A DNA stretch of 64,000 nucleotides from Sporolactobacillus shoreae (GTDB lineage: Bacteria > Bacillota > Bacilli > Bacillales > Sporolactobacillaceae), in assembly GCF_004684935.1 (NCBI RefSeq), contig NZ_SRJD01000016.1, positions 1 to 64,000 on the forward strand, given 5' to 3'. Shown here piece by piece: positions 20,287 through 29,498 of this stretch (position 1 is the stretch's first letter; every line of letters begins with the position of its first letter). Below the pieces are notes generated by a model, which was not told the DNA's origin, made no database searches, and worked only from the letters and a program-made list of their open reading frames with translations. The position numbers were made by a program, and so were the translations under genes.

Positions 20287-22083
20287 TCATAGATCCGTTT
20301 CGAGTACGATGAATTGCATCGAAGATACAGAAACAGTGCCTGAAGTAAAGCTTTCTCCTGTCCAGACGTTAACAAAAGATATCTTGTAATCACTCAATGT
20401 GACGTGCTGCACTTTGCTGCTGTGATTGAAGATAAAAATCAAGGCTTTTCCCTCATAGGTTTTACGAAGGCACAATGTGTTCTTCTGATCGTCCACGATC
20501 GGCCAGTCAACGCTGCCATATGTGAGAACAAGTTGAAATTTTTTTCTCAGGCCAATAAGCTTCCTCGTGAACGCCAGCATATCCTGATCCTGACCTTTCT
20601 CGTCCCAGATCATACACTTACGGCACAGCGGATCATTTCCTCCGTCCATACCAATTTCTGTTCCATAATAAACACACGGCGATCCTGTCCACGAAAAGAG
20701 AAATAAAAGCGCCTGTTTTACTTTCTGCTTATCACCCTTCGCCTTTGTCAGAATTCGTGCAGTATCGTGGCTGTCGAGTAAATTGAAAGAGACTTCATTC
20801 ACTGGCTGCGGCTCGTTCATCAGGTGCTCGTTCAGGGCACTGACAGCCTGAGCAGCCGAAATATGATCTTCGATAAAGTAGTCGATAATCGATTGCGTCA
20901 ATGGATAATTCATGACGCTGTGAAATTCGTCGCCCCGGAGCCAGTTCCAGGCGTTGTGCCAGATCTCCCCGACAATATATACGTCCTGCTTCTCCGCAAG
21001 GACGGCTGTATGGAACTTTCTCCAGAAGGCATGATCCACTTCATTAGCGACATCCAGGCGCCAGCCGTCGATATCAAATTCTCTGATCCAGTATGTCGCA
21101 ATGTCGAGCAGATATTTTTGAACCTCTGGATTTGCCGTATTCAGCTTCGGCATCTTCGGTGTGAAGGCGAAGGTATCATAAGAAAGCGTTGTTTTCCCTT
21201 CAAAATTACCGTTTTTTCCCTCTGATACGGGATAGGAACGGATATGGAACCAGTCTTTGTAAGCGGAATTTTTCCCGTTTTTCACCACATCCTGCCATTG
21301 CGCCGACTGACTACCGATATGATTAAATACCGCATCAAGCATGATCCGGATTCCTCTTTTGTGGGATTCCTGTACAAGTTTCCGAAACGTTTCCTTATCT
21401 CCGAAGTGTGGATCAATGGAGAAATAGTCCAAAGTATCATATTTATGGTTTGTCGGAGCGGCAAAAATCGGGTTCAGATAGATTCCGCCAATGCCCAGAT
21501 CCTGAAGATAGTCAAGATGATCGATGATACCCTGAAGGTCTCCGCCAAAAAAATCATCCCGGCCCGGATCCTTGCTTCCCCACGGCAGCACGTGATCAGG
21601 TGAAATGGGCGGGTCGCCATTCGCAAAACGCTCCGGAAAAATTTGATACCAGACGGTTGATTTGACCCAGTCCGGCGCTTTGAAACGATCAACGTCATGA
21701 ATGAATGGAAATTTAAAATAATTCTCCGGTGTATCATAGGCGCCTTTTTCCGCTGAAAAAAATCCGCGGTCTCCATAGAAGGCGGTCTCTCCATTTAAAC
21801 CCTTCAGAATAAACCCGTATTGCAAGCGGTGAAAAGGCGGCCTGATTTCAATAAACCAGTAATCATGCAGACTGGTCTGTATGATTTTGACCATTTTATT
21901 TTCTGAGCTGACCCACTTGTATTCCCCGTTCCCATTCTTGACTGATTCAAACGGATCCCCGTAAATAACTGAGACTGAAAGAATGTCATCCTTTTTTGTC
22001 CGAATTCTAAGGTGCAGAGTATCTTTATCATAAGGGTAGGCGTACGCGCTGCAGGGCTGATGATAAATAGCTGCTTTTTCCAT
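20287..22083 (-). CDS. GH13_20 neopullulanase / maltogenic amylase (YvdF-like)
   Basis: A 598-residue intracellular amylase with the N-terminal CBM34-like beta domain typical of cyclomaltodextrinase, neopullulanase and maltogenic amylase (about residues 1-125). Catalytic blocks follow: DAVFNHIG, nucleophile Asp in DGWRLDVANEV, acid/base Glu in IVGEIWHNA and LLDSHDTARIL. It degrades imported maltodextrins and cyclodextrins to maltose for MalP. It corresponds to MdxD (YvdF) upstream of mdxE in B. subtilis. SD GGAGGA precedes the ATG; the gene follows the second glucosidase by 16 bp. Confidence 0.93.
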   Translation of the reverse strand: MEKAAIYHQPCSAYAYPYDKDTLHLRIRTKKDDILSVSVIYGDPFESVKNGNGEYKWVSSENKMVKIIQTSLHDYWFIEIRPPFHRLQYGFILKGLNGETAFYGDRGFFSAEKGAYDTPENYFKFPFIHDVDRFKAPDWVKSTVWYQIFPERFANGDPPISPDHVLPWGSKDPGRDDFFGGDLQGIIDHLDYLQDLGIGGIYLNPIFAAPTNHKYDTLDYFSIDPHFGDKETFRKLVQESHKRGIRIMLDAVFNHIGSQSAQWQDVVKNGKNSAYKDWFHIRSYPVSEGKNGNFEGKTTLSYDTFAFTPKMPKLNTANPEVQKYLLDIATYWIREFDIDGWRLDVANEVDHAFWRKFHTAVLAEKQDVYIVGEIWHNAWNWLRGDEFHSVMNYPLTQSIIDYFIEDHISAAQAVSALNEHLMNEPQPVNEVSFNLLDSHDTARILTKAKGDKQKVKQALLFLFSWTGSPCVYYGTEIGMDGGNDPLCRKCMIWDEKGQDQDMLAFTRKLIGLRKKFQLVLTYGSVDWPIVDDQKNTLCLRKTYEGKALIFIFNHSSKVQHVTLSDYKISFVNVWTGESFTSGTVSVSSMQFIVLETDL

Positions 22084-22099
22084 CGTTATTCCTCCAAAT

Positions 22100-23785
22100 C
22101 TATCTTTTTTTCAAAACCAGACTTTCGTAAGGAGCAAGAGAAATTGTGTCACCTGGCATATCACGATTCCCAAGGTTATCCAGCAGCAGAGTCCACGAAG
22201 ATATCCCCTCGTATAGAAACGATCTGGGCAGATCCGTAAAATTGCAAATGACCATTGCCGATTCACCATTATGTTTTCGCTGATAACTATAAAGGGCATC
22301 GTTTTTCAGATCAATCAATTCACAGGATCCTTCGGTAAAAACCGTTTCGCGTTTCCGCAGGCTAAAAAGTGCCTTGTAGTAGTTAAGGACTGAATCAGGG
22401 TCCTTCTCTTGTTCGGCAGCATTAACTGTTTTATATTCTTCATTAATTCCGAGCCATGGCCGCATATCGGAAAAACCGCCGAATTTCCCGTCATCCCATT
22501 GCATGGAACCCCGCGATGTATTTTTTGATCGCGCCTGCACCATTTTCAGAATCTTGTTCCTGCTGTAGCCGAGTTTCAGCGCCTGATCCTTAAAAGCTTC
22601 AAGTCCAGGCTCAGCATAGTCCTCAATATGGGGCATTTTCAGATTAATCATGCCCATTTCTTCTCCCTGAAAAATGAAGGGCATCCCCCACTGAAGGTAC
22701 ATCAGCGTCGCCATCATTTTCGCACATGCCACACGGTATCTTCCTTCAGTGCCAAACCGGGACAGGAGCCGGGGCATATCATGATTGTTCCAGTAGATCG
22801 CCATCCAGCCGTGCCCGTATAGATTCCTCTGCCACTCCTGCATCGTTTTTTTAAATGTACGGAAGTTTAATTTTTCAGGCTGCCAACCGTCCGGAAGTCT
22901 CGGATCTTTATGGATGATTTCCGTATCCAGATGTCTGAAAGAAATAACGCAGTCGCACTCCTTGCGCGATGGATCCGAATAAGTCCGCGCAAGCGCCATA
23001 TCCGCCGAAGCGGCTTCACCGATCAGTAGAAAGTCAGGATGATCACCCTTCAGCTCGCGATGAAACTCATGAATAAAATCATGTACCCGGGGCAGGTTTG
23101 CGTAAAGGGGTTCAGCAATCACAAAGTCTGCATCGTCAGATCGATAAAAATCTGAAAAACGTGTATCCTTGGCAAGATGAATGACCGCGTCCAGCCTGAA
23201 ACCATCGATGCCTTTATCCCTCCAGAACTTCGCTACCGCATAAATTCGTTTTCGAACCTCAGGATTTTCCCAATTCAGGTCGGGCATCCTTTTATCAAAC
23301 AAATGAAAATAATACTGTCCTGTGACGGCATCGCAAGACCAGGCACTGCCTCCGAAAAAAGAGGCCCAGTTATTGGGTTCTTTTCCGTCCTGTCCATCAC
23401 GCCAGATATAGAAATTTCTGAAAGGATTATCCCTGCTTTTTCGCGCTTCGAGGAACCAGTGGTGCTGATCGGATGTATGATTAAGAACCAGATCCAGAAT
23501 GATCCTAAGTCCGCGTTTTTTTGCTTCTGAAATCAATTTTTCGATCGTCCGCATATTCCCGAATCGGGGATCAATCGAATAGTAATCGCTGACATCATAA
23601 CCGTTATCCACCTGTGGTGATTTGAAAACAGGATTCAGCCACAGAACATTGACACCAAGAGACTGTAAATAGTCCAGTTTTTCAATAATACCCTGAATGT
23701 CTCCTTCTCCGTCTGAATTGGTATCCTTAAAACTTTTCGGATAGATTTGATAGACAATCGCCTGATGCCACCACGGGATATCCAT
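22100..23785 (-). CDS. GH13 alpha-glucosidase, second oligo-1,6-glucosidase-type paralogue
   Basis: A 561-residue GH13_31 enzyme very similar in layout to the gene at 10990-12696: KLDYLQSLGVNVLWLNPVFKSPQVDNGYDVSDY, DLVLNHTSD, nucleophile Asp in DGFRLDAVIHL, acid/base Glu in LIGEAASAD and WNNHDMPRLLSRFG. It differs in the third conserved region (FRLDAV against WRMDVI), which may reflect another bond specificity. It is the first gene after the main mdx promoter, with SD GGGAGGAGG. Confidence 0.92.
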   Translation of the reverse strand: MDIPWWHQAIVYQIYPKSFKDTNSDGEGDIQGIIEKLDYLQSLGVNVLWLNPVFKSPQVDNGYDVSDYYSIDPRFGNMRTIEKLISEAKKRGLRIILDLVLNHTSDQHHWFLEARKSRDNPFRNFYIWRDGQDGKEPNNWASFFGGSAWSCDAVTGQYYFHLFDKRMPDLNWENPEVRKRIYAVAKFWRDKGIDGFRLDAVIHLAKDTRFSDFYRSDDADFVIAEPLYANLPRVHDFIHEFHRELKGDHPDFLLIGEAASADMALARTYSDPSRKECDCVISFRHLDTEIIHKDPRLPDGWQPEKLNFRTFKKTMQEWQRNLYGHGWMAIYWNNHDMPRLLSRFGTEGRYRVACAKMMATLMYLQWGMPFIFQGEEMGMINLKMPHIEDYAEPGLEAFKDQALKLGYSRNKILKMVQARSKNTSRGSMQWDDGKFGGFSDMRPWLGINEEYKTVNAAEQEKDPDSVLNYYKALFSLRKRETVFTEGSCELIDLKNDALYSYQRKHNGESAMVICNFTDLPRSFLYEGISSWTLLLDNLGNRDMPGDTISLAPYESLVLKKR

Positions 23786-23810
23786 TCTTTCCTCCTCCCT
23801 TCACTAGTTA

Positions 23811-23867
23811 AAATTAGCATGCAGTGATTTGGGAAACAATTGTCTTTAGCGCTGTTAACGGTAACAG
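23811..23867 (-). promoter_or_regulatory. Main mdx operon promoter and upstream operator
   Basis: On the minus strand TTGTTT (23834-23839) and TAATTT (23811-23816) are 17 bp apart. The palindrome CTGTTAACGGTAACAG (23852-23867) lies 12 bp upstream of the -35, a position compatible with activation by a LacI-family protein, unlike the overlapping sites at msmX and mdxE. Confidence 0.65.
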
Positions 23868-23875
23868 ATTAAAAA

Positions 23876-23954
23876 AAGCTTTGCTAAAACGTGTCTGTTA
23901 TCTTTCGCTCCAATCACCGGAGTGACAAAATCATCATTGAAATGAAACAGTGCC
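23876..23954 (+). repeat. Dispersed MITE-like repeat, copy C (short and diverged)
   Basis: AAGCTTTGCTAAAACGTGTCTG, TCTTTCGCTCCAATCACCGG and AGTGACAAAATCATCATTGA correspond to the left end, joined core and right end of the family. Almost all of the core is deleted. Confidence 0.65.
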
Positions 23955-24001
23955 CCAAAAAAGAAACAGGCATGCCGATTGTCAGGTCTGCCGGGTTCAT
24001 T

Positions 24002-24961
24002 TCAATTTGTCCGTTTTGTGGAAGCCCGGATGATCAGTTCCGGCTGAAAAATGTGACTTCCCAGTCTCCCACCGTCCAGATCAATTTTTTTGAGCAGCAT
24101 CCGGGCGCATTCCTGCCCCATTTCAATCACCGGCTGCCTTAGTGTCGTCAATTTGGGACTGCAAATCCGGTCGAGAAATACCCCGTCGAATCCCGTCACG
24201 GCAACATCCTCCGGAATCCGCAAGCCATATGACTGTGCTGCACGGACAACACCTAATGCCAACCTGTCAGAAGCACAGACCACTGCCACCCTCTCTCGGT
24301 TGTCCGCCAGTTGTCGTCCCATTATTTCCTGGGCGGCATGCGAACTGTTTTTCATGAAGAAAAGGTGCTCCGGCAAATAATGGAGACACATTGTTTTCTT
24401 ATATCCTTTGACTCTGGTATACATAAATGGTTCATTCAGATCGATACCGAAAAAGAGGATCTTTTCAAAACCAAGATCAATGACGTGCCGCGTGGCCATT
24501 CGGATCCCGTTTTCATTATCCACATCAACGAAGTCATAGCCTCTTGTATTCTGGCCGAACAAAACGACTGGCCGCTCTAATTTGTCAATGATCGCCTCAT
24601 AGTCTTCCCCGCGCATACCCGTCACGATCAGTCCGTCACAGGACCCGACCGTGTGCGAGTTTCGCGTCACGAGCTGAAGCGCGTAATGGTGTTTATCCAG
24701 TTCAATGGCTATTCCCGACAGTAAATTCATATAGTAGGGCTCAGTGGTATCCATTTCTTCAAGAATCAGCAATTTGATCACTTGCGTTTTGTTTTGCACC
24801 AAAGCGCGGGCAGCAAAGTTAGGGACATAATTCAGTTCCTCCATTGCTGCATAGACAAGATTCCTTAACTCATCCGATACCTTATCCGGATGATTAATGA
24901 CCCGGGAGACTGTCATTTTTGAAACAACCGCTTTTCTGGCAACATCGGACAATGTGGCCAT
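24002..24961 (-). CDS. mdxR: LacI-family regulator of the maltodextrin genes (MdxR-like)
   Basis: A 319-residue regulator with an N-terminal LacI helix-turn-helix (TLSDVARKAVVSKMTVSRVINHPDKVS, residues 2-28), hinge helix YVPNFAARALVQNKT and a periplasmic-binding-like sensor domain (VTGFDGVFLDRICSPKLTTLRQP near the C-terminus). I use the ATG at 24961 because GGAGGAGGG precedes it; seven more residues upstream would be unusual. It heads the mdx cluster as yvdE/mdxR does in B. subtilis and is the best candidate for binding the five operators in this window. Activator or repressor mode cannot be read from sequence. Confidence 0.87.
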   Translation of the reverse strand: MATLSDVARKAVVSKMTVSRVINHPDKVSDELRNLVYAAMEELNYVPNFAARALVQNKTQVIKLLILEEMDTTEPYYMNLLSGIAIELDKHHYALQLVTRNSHTVGSCDGLIVTGMRGEDYEAIIDKLERPVVLFGQNTRGYDFVDVDNENGIRMATRHVIDLGFEKILFFGIDLNEPFMYTRVKGYKKTMCLHYLPEHLFFMKNSSHAAQEIMGRQLADNRERVAVVCASDRLALGVVRAAQSYGLRIPEDVAVTGFDGVFLDRICSPKLTTLRQPVIEMGQECARMLLKKIDLDGGRLGSHIFQPELIIRASTKRTN

Positions 24962-25144
24962 CAATTTCCCTCCTCCGGGCACAGATATTTTTCTGCACAG
25001 ATGTTATCCGACTTGTTCCTCTTACCTTGTCTGAGCGTAAAAGATTCACATCGTGTAATACTTTTGAATTTCTAACCGTCCGGAACAGTTCATAACCATT
25101 GTTTTTATTCTATGGCTGAAGTAAAATGCATGAAGTTAGAATTT

Positions 25145-25160
25145 TTGTAAACGGTTCCAA
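25145..25160. promoter_or_regulatory. LacI/cre-type operator between mdxR and the MATE gene
   Basis: TTGTAAACGGTTCCAA, a slightly imperfect 16-bp palindrome of the same type as the mdx operators. It lies 184 bp before mdxR and 75 bp before the MATE gene, so its target is open. Confidence 0.55.
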
Positions 25161-25234
25161 AAAAAGAATGATTCAGTTAAAAGTGAGGTGAAAAGTCTGC
25201 CCTCTGACCCTGATCACAAATAAAAGAGATACAT

Positions 25235-26623
25235 TTGCACAGGGATCGGGATCAGAGCAGACCTTTATTGAAGACAAAATCCGTTTCATCTCAGGAACTG
25301 ACACTTTTCACCCTGACATGGCCGATCTTTATCGAAACCGGACTTCATATGTCAATGGGCATTATTGCAACCCTGATGCTCGGCCGTTACTCGGATTCCG
25401 CGGCTGCAGGAGTAGGGGTCGCCAATCAGATCATCAATCTTTTTATTCTTGTTTTCAACGTTACTTCAATTGGCGCTACGATCTTGATCAGCCAGAAACT
25501 CGGCGCAAGGAATGATAAACGTGCGGAGCAAATCGCGCATTCCGTTTTATTTTTGAATTTTTGGTTCGGCCTGATCATCTCTGCTATAGTTCTCTTTCTT
25601 GGAAAACAATTCCTGCTTTTATTCAACATACATGGACAGATTTTTTTTGACGGTCTCGTGTTTATTCAAATCTGCGGAGCATCTCTTTTTCTCGAATCCC
25701 TAACTCTTGCTTTGAGCGCCATTCTGCGTAGTCACGGGTTCACAAAAGATGCGATGATTGTTACTATTCTCATGGATATGATCAGTGTTTCCGGAAATAT
25801 CCTCGCTACCTCAGGTATATTCGGCCTCCCCGTTACCGGAGTTCACGGAGTTGCCTGGGCCATGTTCGCCGCGCGAATTTTTGCGACTTGTGCCCTCGTT
25901 GTTTTTATCCGGCTCAGGCTGAAATTAAAATTCAGTCTGAAAGATTTGTATAAAGGTCGAAAAAATGATATCCACGCTCTGCTTTCAATCGGAATTCCTT
26001 CAGCGGGGGAAGGCCTGTCCTATCAACTCTCACAGCTGATCATCACGGCTGTTGTCGTCATGATTGGTACGGCCGCTCTTGCTGCCCGGGTTTATCTATT
26101 GAATATCACCATGCTCTGCTTTCTTTTTACTGTGGCTATTGCGCAAGGGACTCAGCTGTTAATCGGGCGCTATATTGGCGGATCGCAGTGGGAACGCGCT
26201 TATCAGAGAGGAATGCGGACGGTAAAAATCGCAACATGTGTATCCAGTCTTGCCTCCCTGGCCATCGCAACCTTCGGGGGACCTATTTTAGGACTTTTCA
26301 CGGCTTCTTCCACGATTTTTGTTGTTGGGCTCCCAACGCTGTGGATTAATGTCCTCTCCGAACCGGGCAGAGCAATTAACATCGTTCTGATGGGGTCGCT
26401 GAAATCCGCCGGCGACGTCCGTTTCCCAGTACTTATCGGCATTGTATCCATGTGGACAATCGCCACAGGGTTCAGTTATTTATTCGGCGTTTATTATGGA
26501 CTCGGCCTGTCCGGTGTATGGATCGCACAAGGGGCAGATGAATGGTTCCGAGCACTTTTCGCATTGAGAAGATGGCATTCCAGACCTTGGAAAAAGTTTC
26601 AGGAAATGAGTATTCAAGGCTGA
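25235..26623 (+). CDS. MATE-family efflux transporter
   Basis: A 462-residue polytopic membrane protein with about twelve hydrophobic segments in two pseudo-repeats. LTWPIFIETGLHMSMGIIATLMLGRYSDSAAAGVGVANQI at the start and GIPSAGEGLSYQLSQLIIT near residue 255 are the equivalent first helices of the two halves, as in NorM/MepA-type MATE exporters that expel cationic drugs using Na+ or H+. The TTG at 25235 is the first usable codon after an in-frame stop; its ribosome site is weak. No regulator of the MarR or TetR type is adjacent. Confidence 0.9.
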   Translation: MHRDRDQSRPLLKTKSVSSQELTLFTLTWPIFIETGLHMSMGIIATLMLGRYSDSAAAGVGVANQIINLFILVFNVTSIGATILISQKLGARNDKRAEQIAHSVLFLNFWFGLIISAIVLFLGKQFLLLFNIHGQIFFDGLVFIQICGASLFLESLTLALSAILRSHGFTKDAMIVTILMDMISVSGNILATSGIFGLPVTGVHGVAWAMFAARIFATCALVVFIRLRLKLKFSLKDLYKGRKNDIHALLSIGIPSAGEGLSYQLSQLIITAVVVMIGTAALAARVYLLNITMLCFLFTVAIAQGTQLLIGRYIGGSQWERAYQRGMRTVKIATCVSSLASLAIATFGGPILGLFTASSTIFVVGLPTLWINVLSEPGRAINIVLMGSLKSAGDVRFPVLIGIVSMWTIATGFSYLFGVYYGLGLSGVWIAQGADEWFRALFALRRWHSRPWKKFQEMSIQG

Positions 26624-27282
26624 GCGGATCCTTTTATTAAACGACCATCTGGTGAAGCACGCGATCGGTTTAATTGCTGGCTGGTAAAATCTCGAATTCG
26701 GCTGGTAAGTCGTTTCATTAGCAGTATTCAAGGCGGGATTTATCTTAAACTGCAAAAATTTCAAACTCCCGGTTCCATTTCATCTTGATTCAGTGGATTG
26801 ATTAAAATTTCAGTGCAAATTTACCGTGATTCGTTGCGACTCGTTCTTTACTACTCAACTATTACGCCGTTCCCATCCCTTTTGATCATAACGACCCATC
26901 GTATTTTTGCCTCATGCAGTTGCATAAAATTTGTACTTGCTTAACGTGTAAAAAAGTGACTTTTATACTAAATAATTAGTGTCATTCAATTTCATCATTC
27001 TTTTTTCCCTATTATTTTACCTATTCGTTTCTTTTCAAGGAATAAAATGAATCAATTGTAAAAATACAGGGTAATTATTCCTATTTTTTACAAGGAATAA
27101 TTACCCATTTAATACGTTTTCTTTCAGAATTTTCGAATTCTCATTACTTAACAGATTGGTTTTGATGGTTGTATGATTAATAATGTTTTTAATAGTTTTA
27201 TTTTATAGTCATTTGTCAAAAAAAGAAGGTGATTTTTTTCTGAAATGACTGAAAGAAAGAGGTAATCAAACAGGAGAGGGGA
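26624..27282. other. 659-bp AT-rich gene-free stretch with one strong hairpin
   Basis: I see no gene or family repeat here. The main structure is a perfect 14-bp inverted repeat, GGGTAATTATTCCT (27069-27082), with its complement ending at 27105 and a 9-nt AT loop. No T-run follows on either strand, so it is not a normal terminator. It lies about 180 bp before the sedolisin gene and could be an operator or a structured 5' leader. Confidence 0.6.
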
Positions 27283-29199
27283 TTGCTAGAATTGCAAAAA
27301 CATCTGAAACATGTGTCAGCAGTCATTTTGTCGTTATTCCTGATCTTCGCATCCGTTCCCGCCATCGCCGCAACTCCTTCTACGGGCAATGACTCGACTC
27401 TGGATCCAATCTCTCAGGGCACTGGCAGCGCCATTCTTGACAATGCAAGCTACTTCGGCGATTTACCGGATAGCACATCGATCACGGTTGATATCATTTT
27501 AAAAGCCTCAAATGAGGTACAGCTTCAGAAATATATTGACCAGACTGTAGATCCGGGCAGCAAAAACTACCATAAATATCTCACTGTCAAACAATTCAGG
27601 GATTCATTTGGCGCGTCCTCTCAATCTGTGAAGGACCTAACCGAATATCTGAAAAATTACCAGATTGATTCGAAAGTTTACCCTGACAATTTAGTTGTAA
27701 CGGCAACAGGCACTGTCGGTGATTTTAACAAAGCTTTGAGTGTCAACGTGCAGAAAGCCAAATATAAGGGAAAAACATTCCACGCAACCAAAAAAGGTCC
27801 GAAAGCCCCGCGCTACATTGCCAGGCACGTTCTCGCTATTCTTGGATTAAGCGATTATTCAAGCCTGACCCCGAACGCTGTCAAACAGCCAATGAAACTG
27901 ACTTCTAACGCAGGAACGGGTCCCCTTAATCTGGATCCCGCCGACTTAATTAAACAGTACAATGTCGGGCCGCTTTATGACAAAGGATACACAGGCAAGG
28001 GCCAGACGATCGACATTGTCACATTGGCCAATTTCAATCCTGAAGATGCCTATGAATTCTGGAAAGAGGAAGGAATTACCACAAAACCGGGCAGAATTAA
28101 TGTCAAGCCAATAGACGGCGGCTCCGATTACAACGGCTATGAAGAAACTTCACTGGATGTTGAACAGTCGGGTGCCCTCGCCCCTCAGGCCGACATTAAT
28201 GTTTATGTCGGGCCAAATACGGATCCAGGTTTTGTCGATGCCTTTGCATCAGCAATTAATGAAAACGAAGCGTCACAGATTTCTGTCAGCTGGGGCCTGA
28301 GCGAAACGGCGATCGCTGCCGGCGTTCAGCAGCAAATTGAAGATCCGGCTTATGCACAGGTTTTCAATCAATTATTTGAGCAGGCAGCCTCCCAGGGTAT
28401 CTCCATGTTTGCTTCAGCAGGTGATGCTGGAGCTTATGATGCAACGCGAGATACAGGCACATATAATCTAGCTGTTGATAACCCTGCGGACAGCCCTTAT
28501 ATCACGGCTGCCGGCGGCACAACCCTGCCTTGGTCTTACACCACAAGAACAGGAGTTAACATTGATGTCACCAAAGAACGGGCCTGGGGGTGGGATTATC
28601 TCTACCCATACTTTGACTCACTCGGTCTGAATAATCCGGACGGCTGGTTAAATTATTACTTTGTTGGCGGAGGCGGAGGTTTCAGCACGATTTTCAAGAC
28701 ACCTGATTTTCAGAAAGGTGTATCCGGGGTCAACCGTTTCACCGCGGTCGAACAATGGCAGCCAAGTTCTGATTTCAGTTCTGTTACGAGACCGGCAACT
28801 CCGCAACTTGTCACGGGATCCGGAACAGGCCGCAATCTGCCGGATGTTTCTCTGAATGCGGACCCGTATACCGGATACAAAGTTTACCTATCGGATCCTG
28901 GTGAACCGGGAACAAATGCCGGATATGTGACTTTCGGCGGCACGAGTGTTGTCTCACCTCAGCTGGCCGGTCTAACGGCTCTGATGAACAGCGACCGGGA
29001 AGCTCCGATCGGTTTCTGGAACGATCAGATCTATCGTTTTGCCAAAGGATACAATTCTCCGTTCCATCCGCTGAATAGCGCAGGAAGCGACAATGACAAC
29101 CTGTTCTTCACCGGAACACCAGGAACCATTTATAACCAGAGCACTGGTCTTGGAACCATTGATTTTACGAAATTGGATCAGGCGTTCAGCAATAGATAA
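27283..29199 (+). CDS. Secreted sedolisin (kumamolisin-type acid serine-carboxyl protease)
   Basis: A 638-residue secreted pro-protease: Sec signal peptide (residues 1-30, ending AIAA), activation pro-domain (about 40-195) and S53 catalytic domain. Catalytic residues are Glu288 and Asp292 (EETSLD), oxyanion Asp381 (SAGDAGAYD) and nucleophile Ser555 in GGTSVVSPQLAG. A C-terminal calcium-site region ends in the STGLGTIDF motif. S53 enzymes work at low pH, so the host probably meets acid conditions. TTG start after AGGAGAGG; a second TTG at 27292 is possible. Monocistronic with a strong terminator. Confidence 0.94.
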   Translation: MLELQKHLKHVSAVILSLFLIFASVPAIAATPSTGNDSTLDPISQGTGSAILDNASYFGDLPDSTSITVDIILKASNEVQLQKYIDQTVDPGSKNYHKYLTVKQFRDSFGASSQSVKDLTEYLKNYQIDSKVYPDNLVVTATGTVGDFNKALSVNVQKAKYKGKTFHATKKGPKAPRYIARHVLAILGLSDYSSLTPNAVKQPMKLTSNAGTGPLNLDPADLIKQYNVGPLYDKGYTGKGQTIDIVTLANFNPEDAYEFWKEEGITTKPGRINVKPIDGGSDYNGYEETSLDVEQSGALAPQADINVYVGPNTDPGFVDAFASAINENEASQISVSWGLSETAIAAGVQQQIEDPAYAQVFNQLFEQAASQGISMFASAGDAGAYDATRDTGTYNLAVDNPADSPYITAAGGTTLPWSYTTRTGVNIDVTKERAWGWDYLYPYFDSLGLNNPDGWLNYYFVGGGGGFSTIFKTPDFQKGVSGVNRFTAVEQWQPSSDFSSVTRPATPQLVTGSGTGRNLPDVSLNADPYTGYKVYLSDPGEPGTNAGYVTFGGTSVVSPQLAGLTALMNSDREAPIGFWNDQIYRFAKGYNSPFHPLNSAGSDNDNLFFTGTPGTIYNQSTGLGTIDFTKLDQAFSNR

Positions 29200-29212
29200 T
29201 CAGATTCTTAGA

Positions 29213-29256
29213 AAAAAAGAACGATCCGGTTGAAAATGCCGGATCGTTCTTTTTTT
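29213..29256 (+). terminator. Terminator of the sedolisin gene
   Basis: A perfect 13-bp stem, AAGAACGATCCGG and complement, followed by seven T. Confidence 0.95.
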
Positions 29257-29320
29257 AAAAGACAAGAAAGTATAAAATGATCGATGGATTCAATCTGTCG
29301 AATATACATTCGGACTCAGA

Positions 29321-29440
29321 CGCGGAGGTGCGAGACGCCTGCGGGACAGCGAGCCAAGTGAGACTCCACAGTGAGGGAACCGAGCGAGGAAGCTCACGGA
29401 TCGCCCGCGGCAAGCGAAGAGCCGAAGCGTCGCCGAAAGA
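29321..29440 (-). repeat. Dispersed repeat, copy G (long core, ends not kept)
   Basis: GCGGAGGTGCGAGACGCCTG, CGGGACAGCGAGCCAAGTG, ACTCCACAGTGAGGGAACCG, AGCGAGGAAGCTCACGGATC and GCCCGCGGCAAGCGAAGAGC. This is the complement of a core that joins the GCGGGCGATCCGCG segment of copy A with the CCCGCAGGAGTCTCGCGCC segment of copy E. It is probably the fullest core in the window, but the terminal TTTAAAC-type ends are missing. Confidence 0.75.
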
Positions 29441-29498
29441 AGGCAAAACAATGCGTATCACGGGTTTTTAGGACTGGGCGATTTTTGCCCGGTTTTTC

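Noticed and set aside
29270-29475. Small Arg/Ser-rich ORFs between sedolisin and asnO on both strands
   Set aside because: They are open frames through repeat copy G, with no ribosome site and low-complexity translation.
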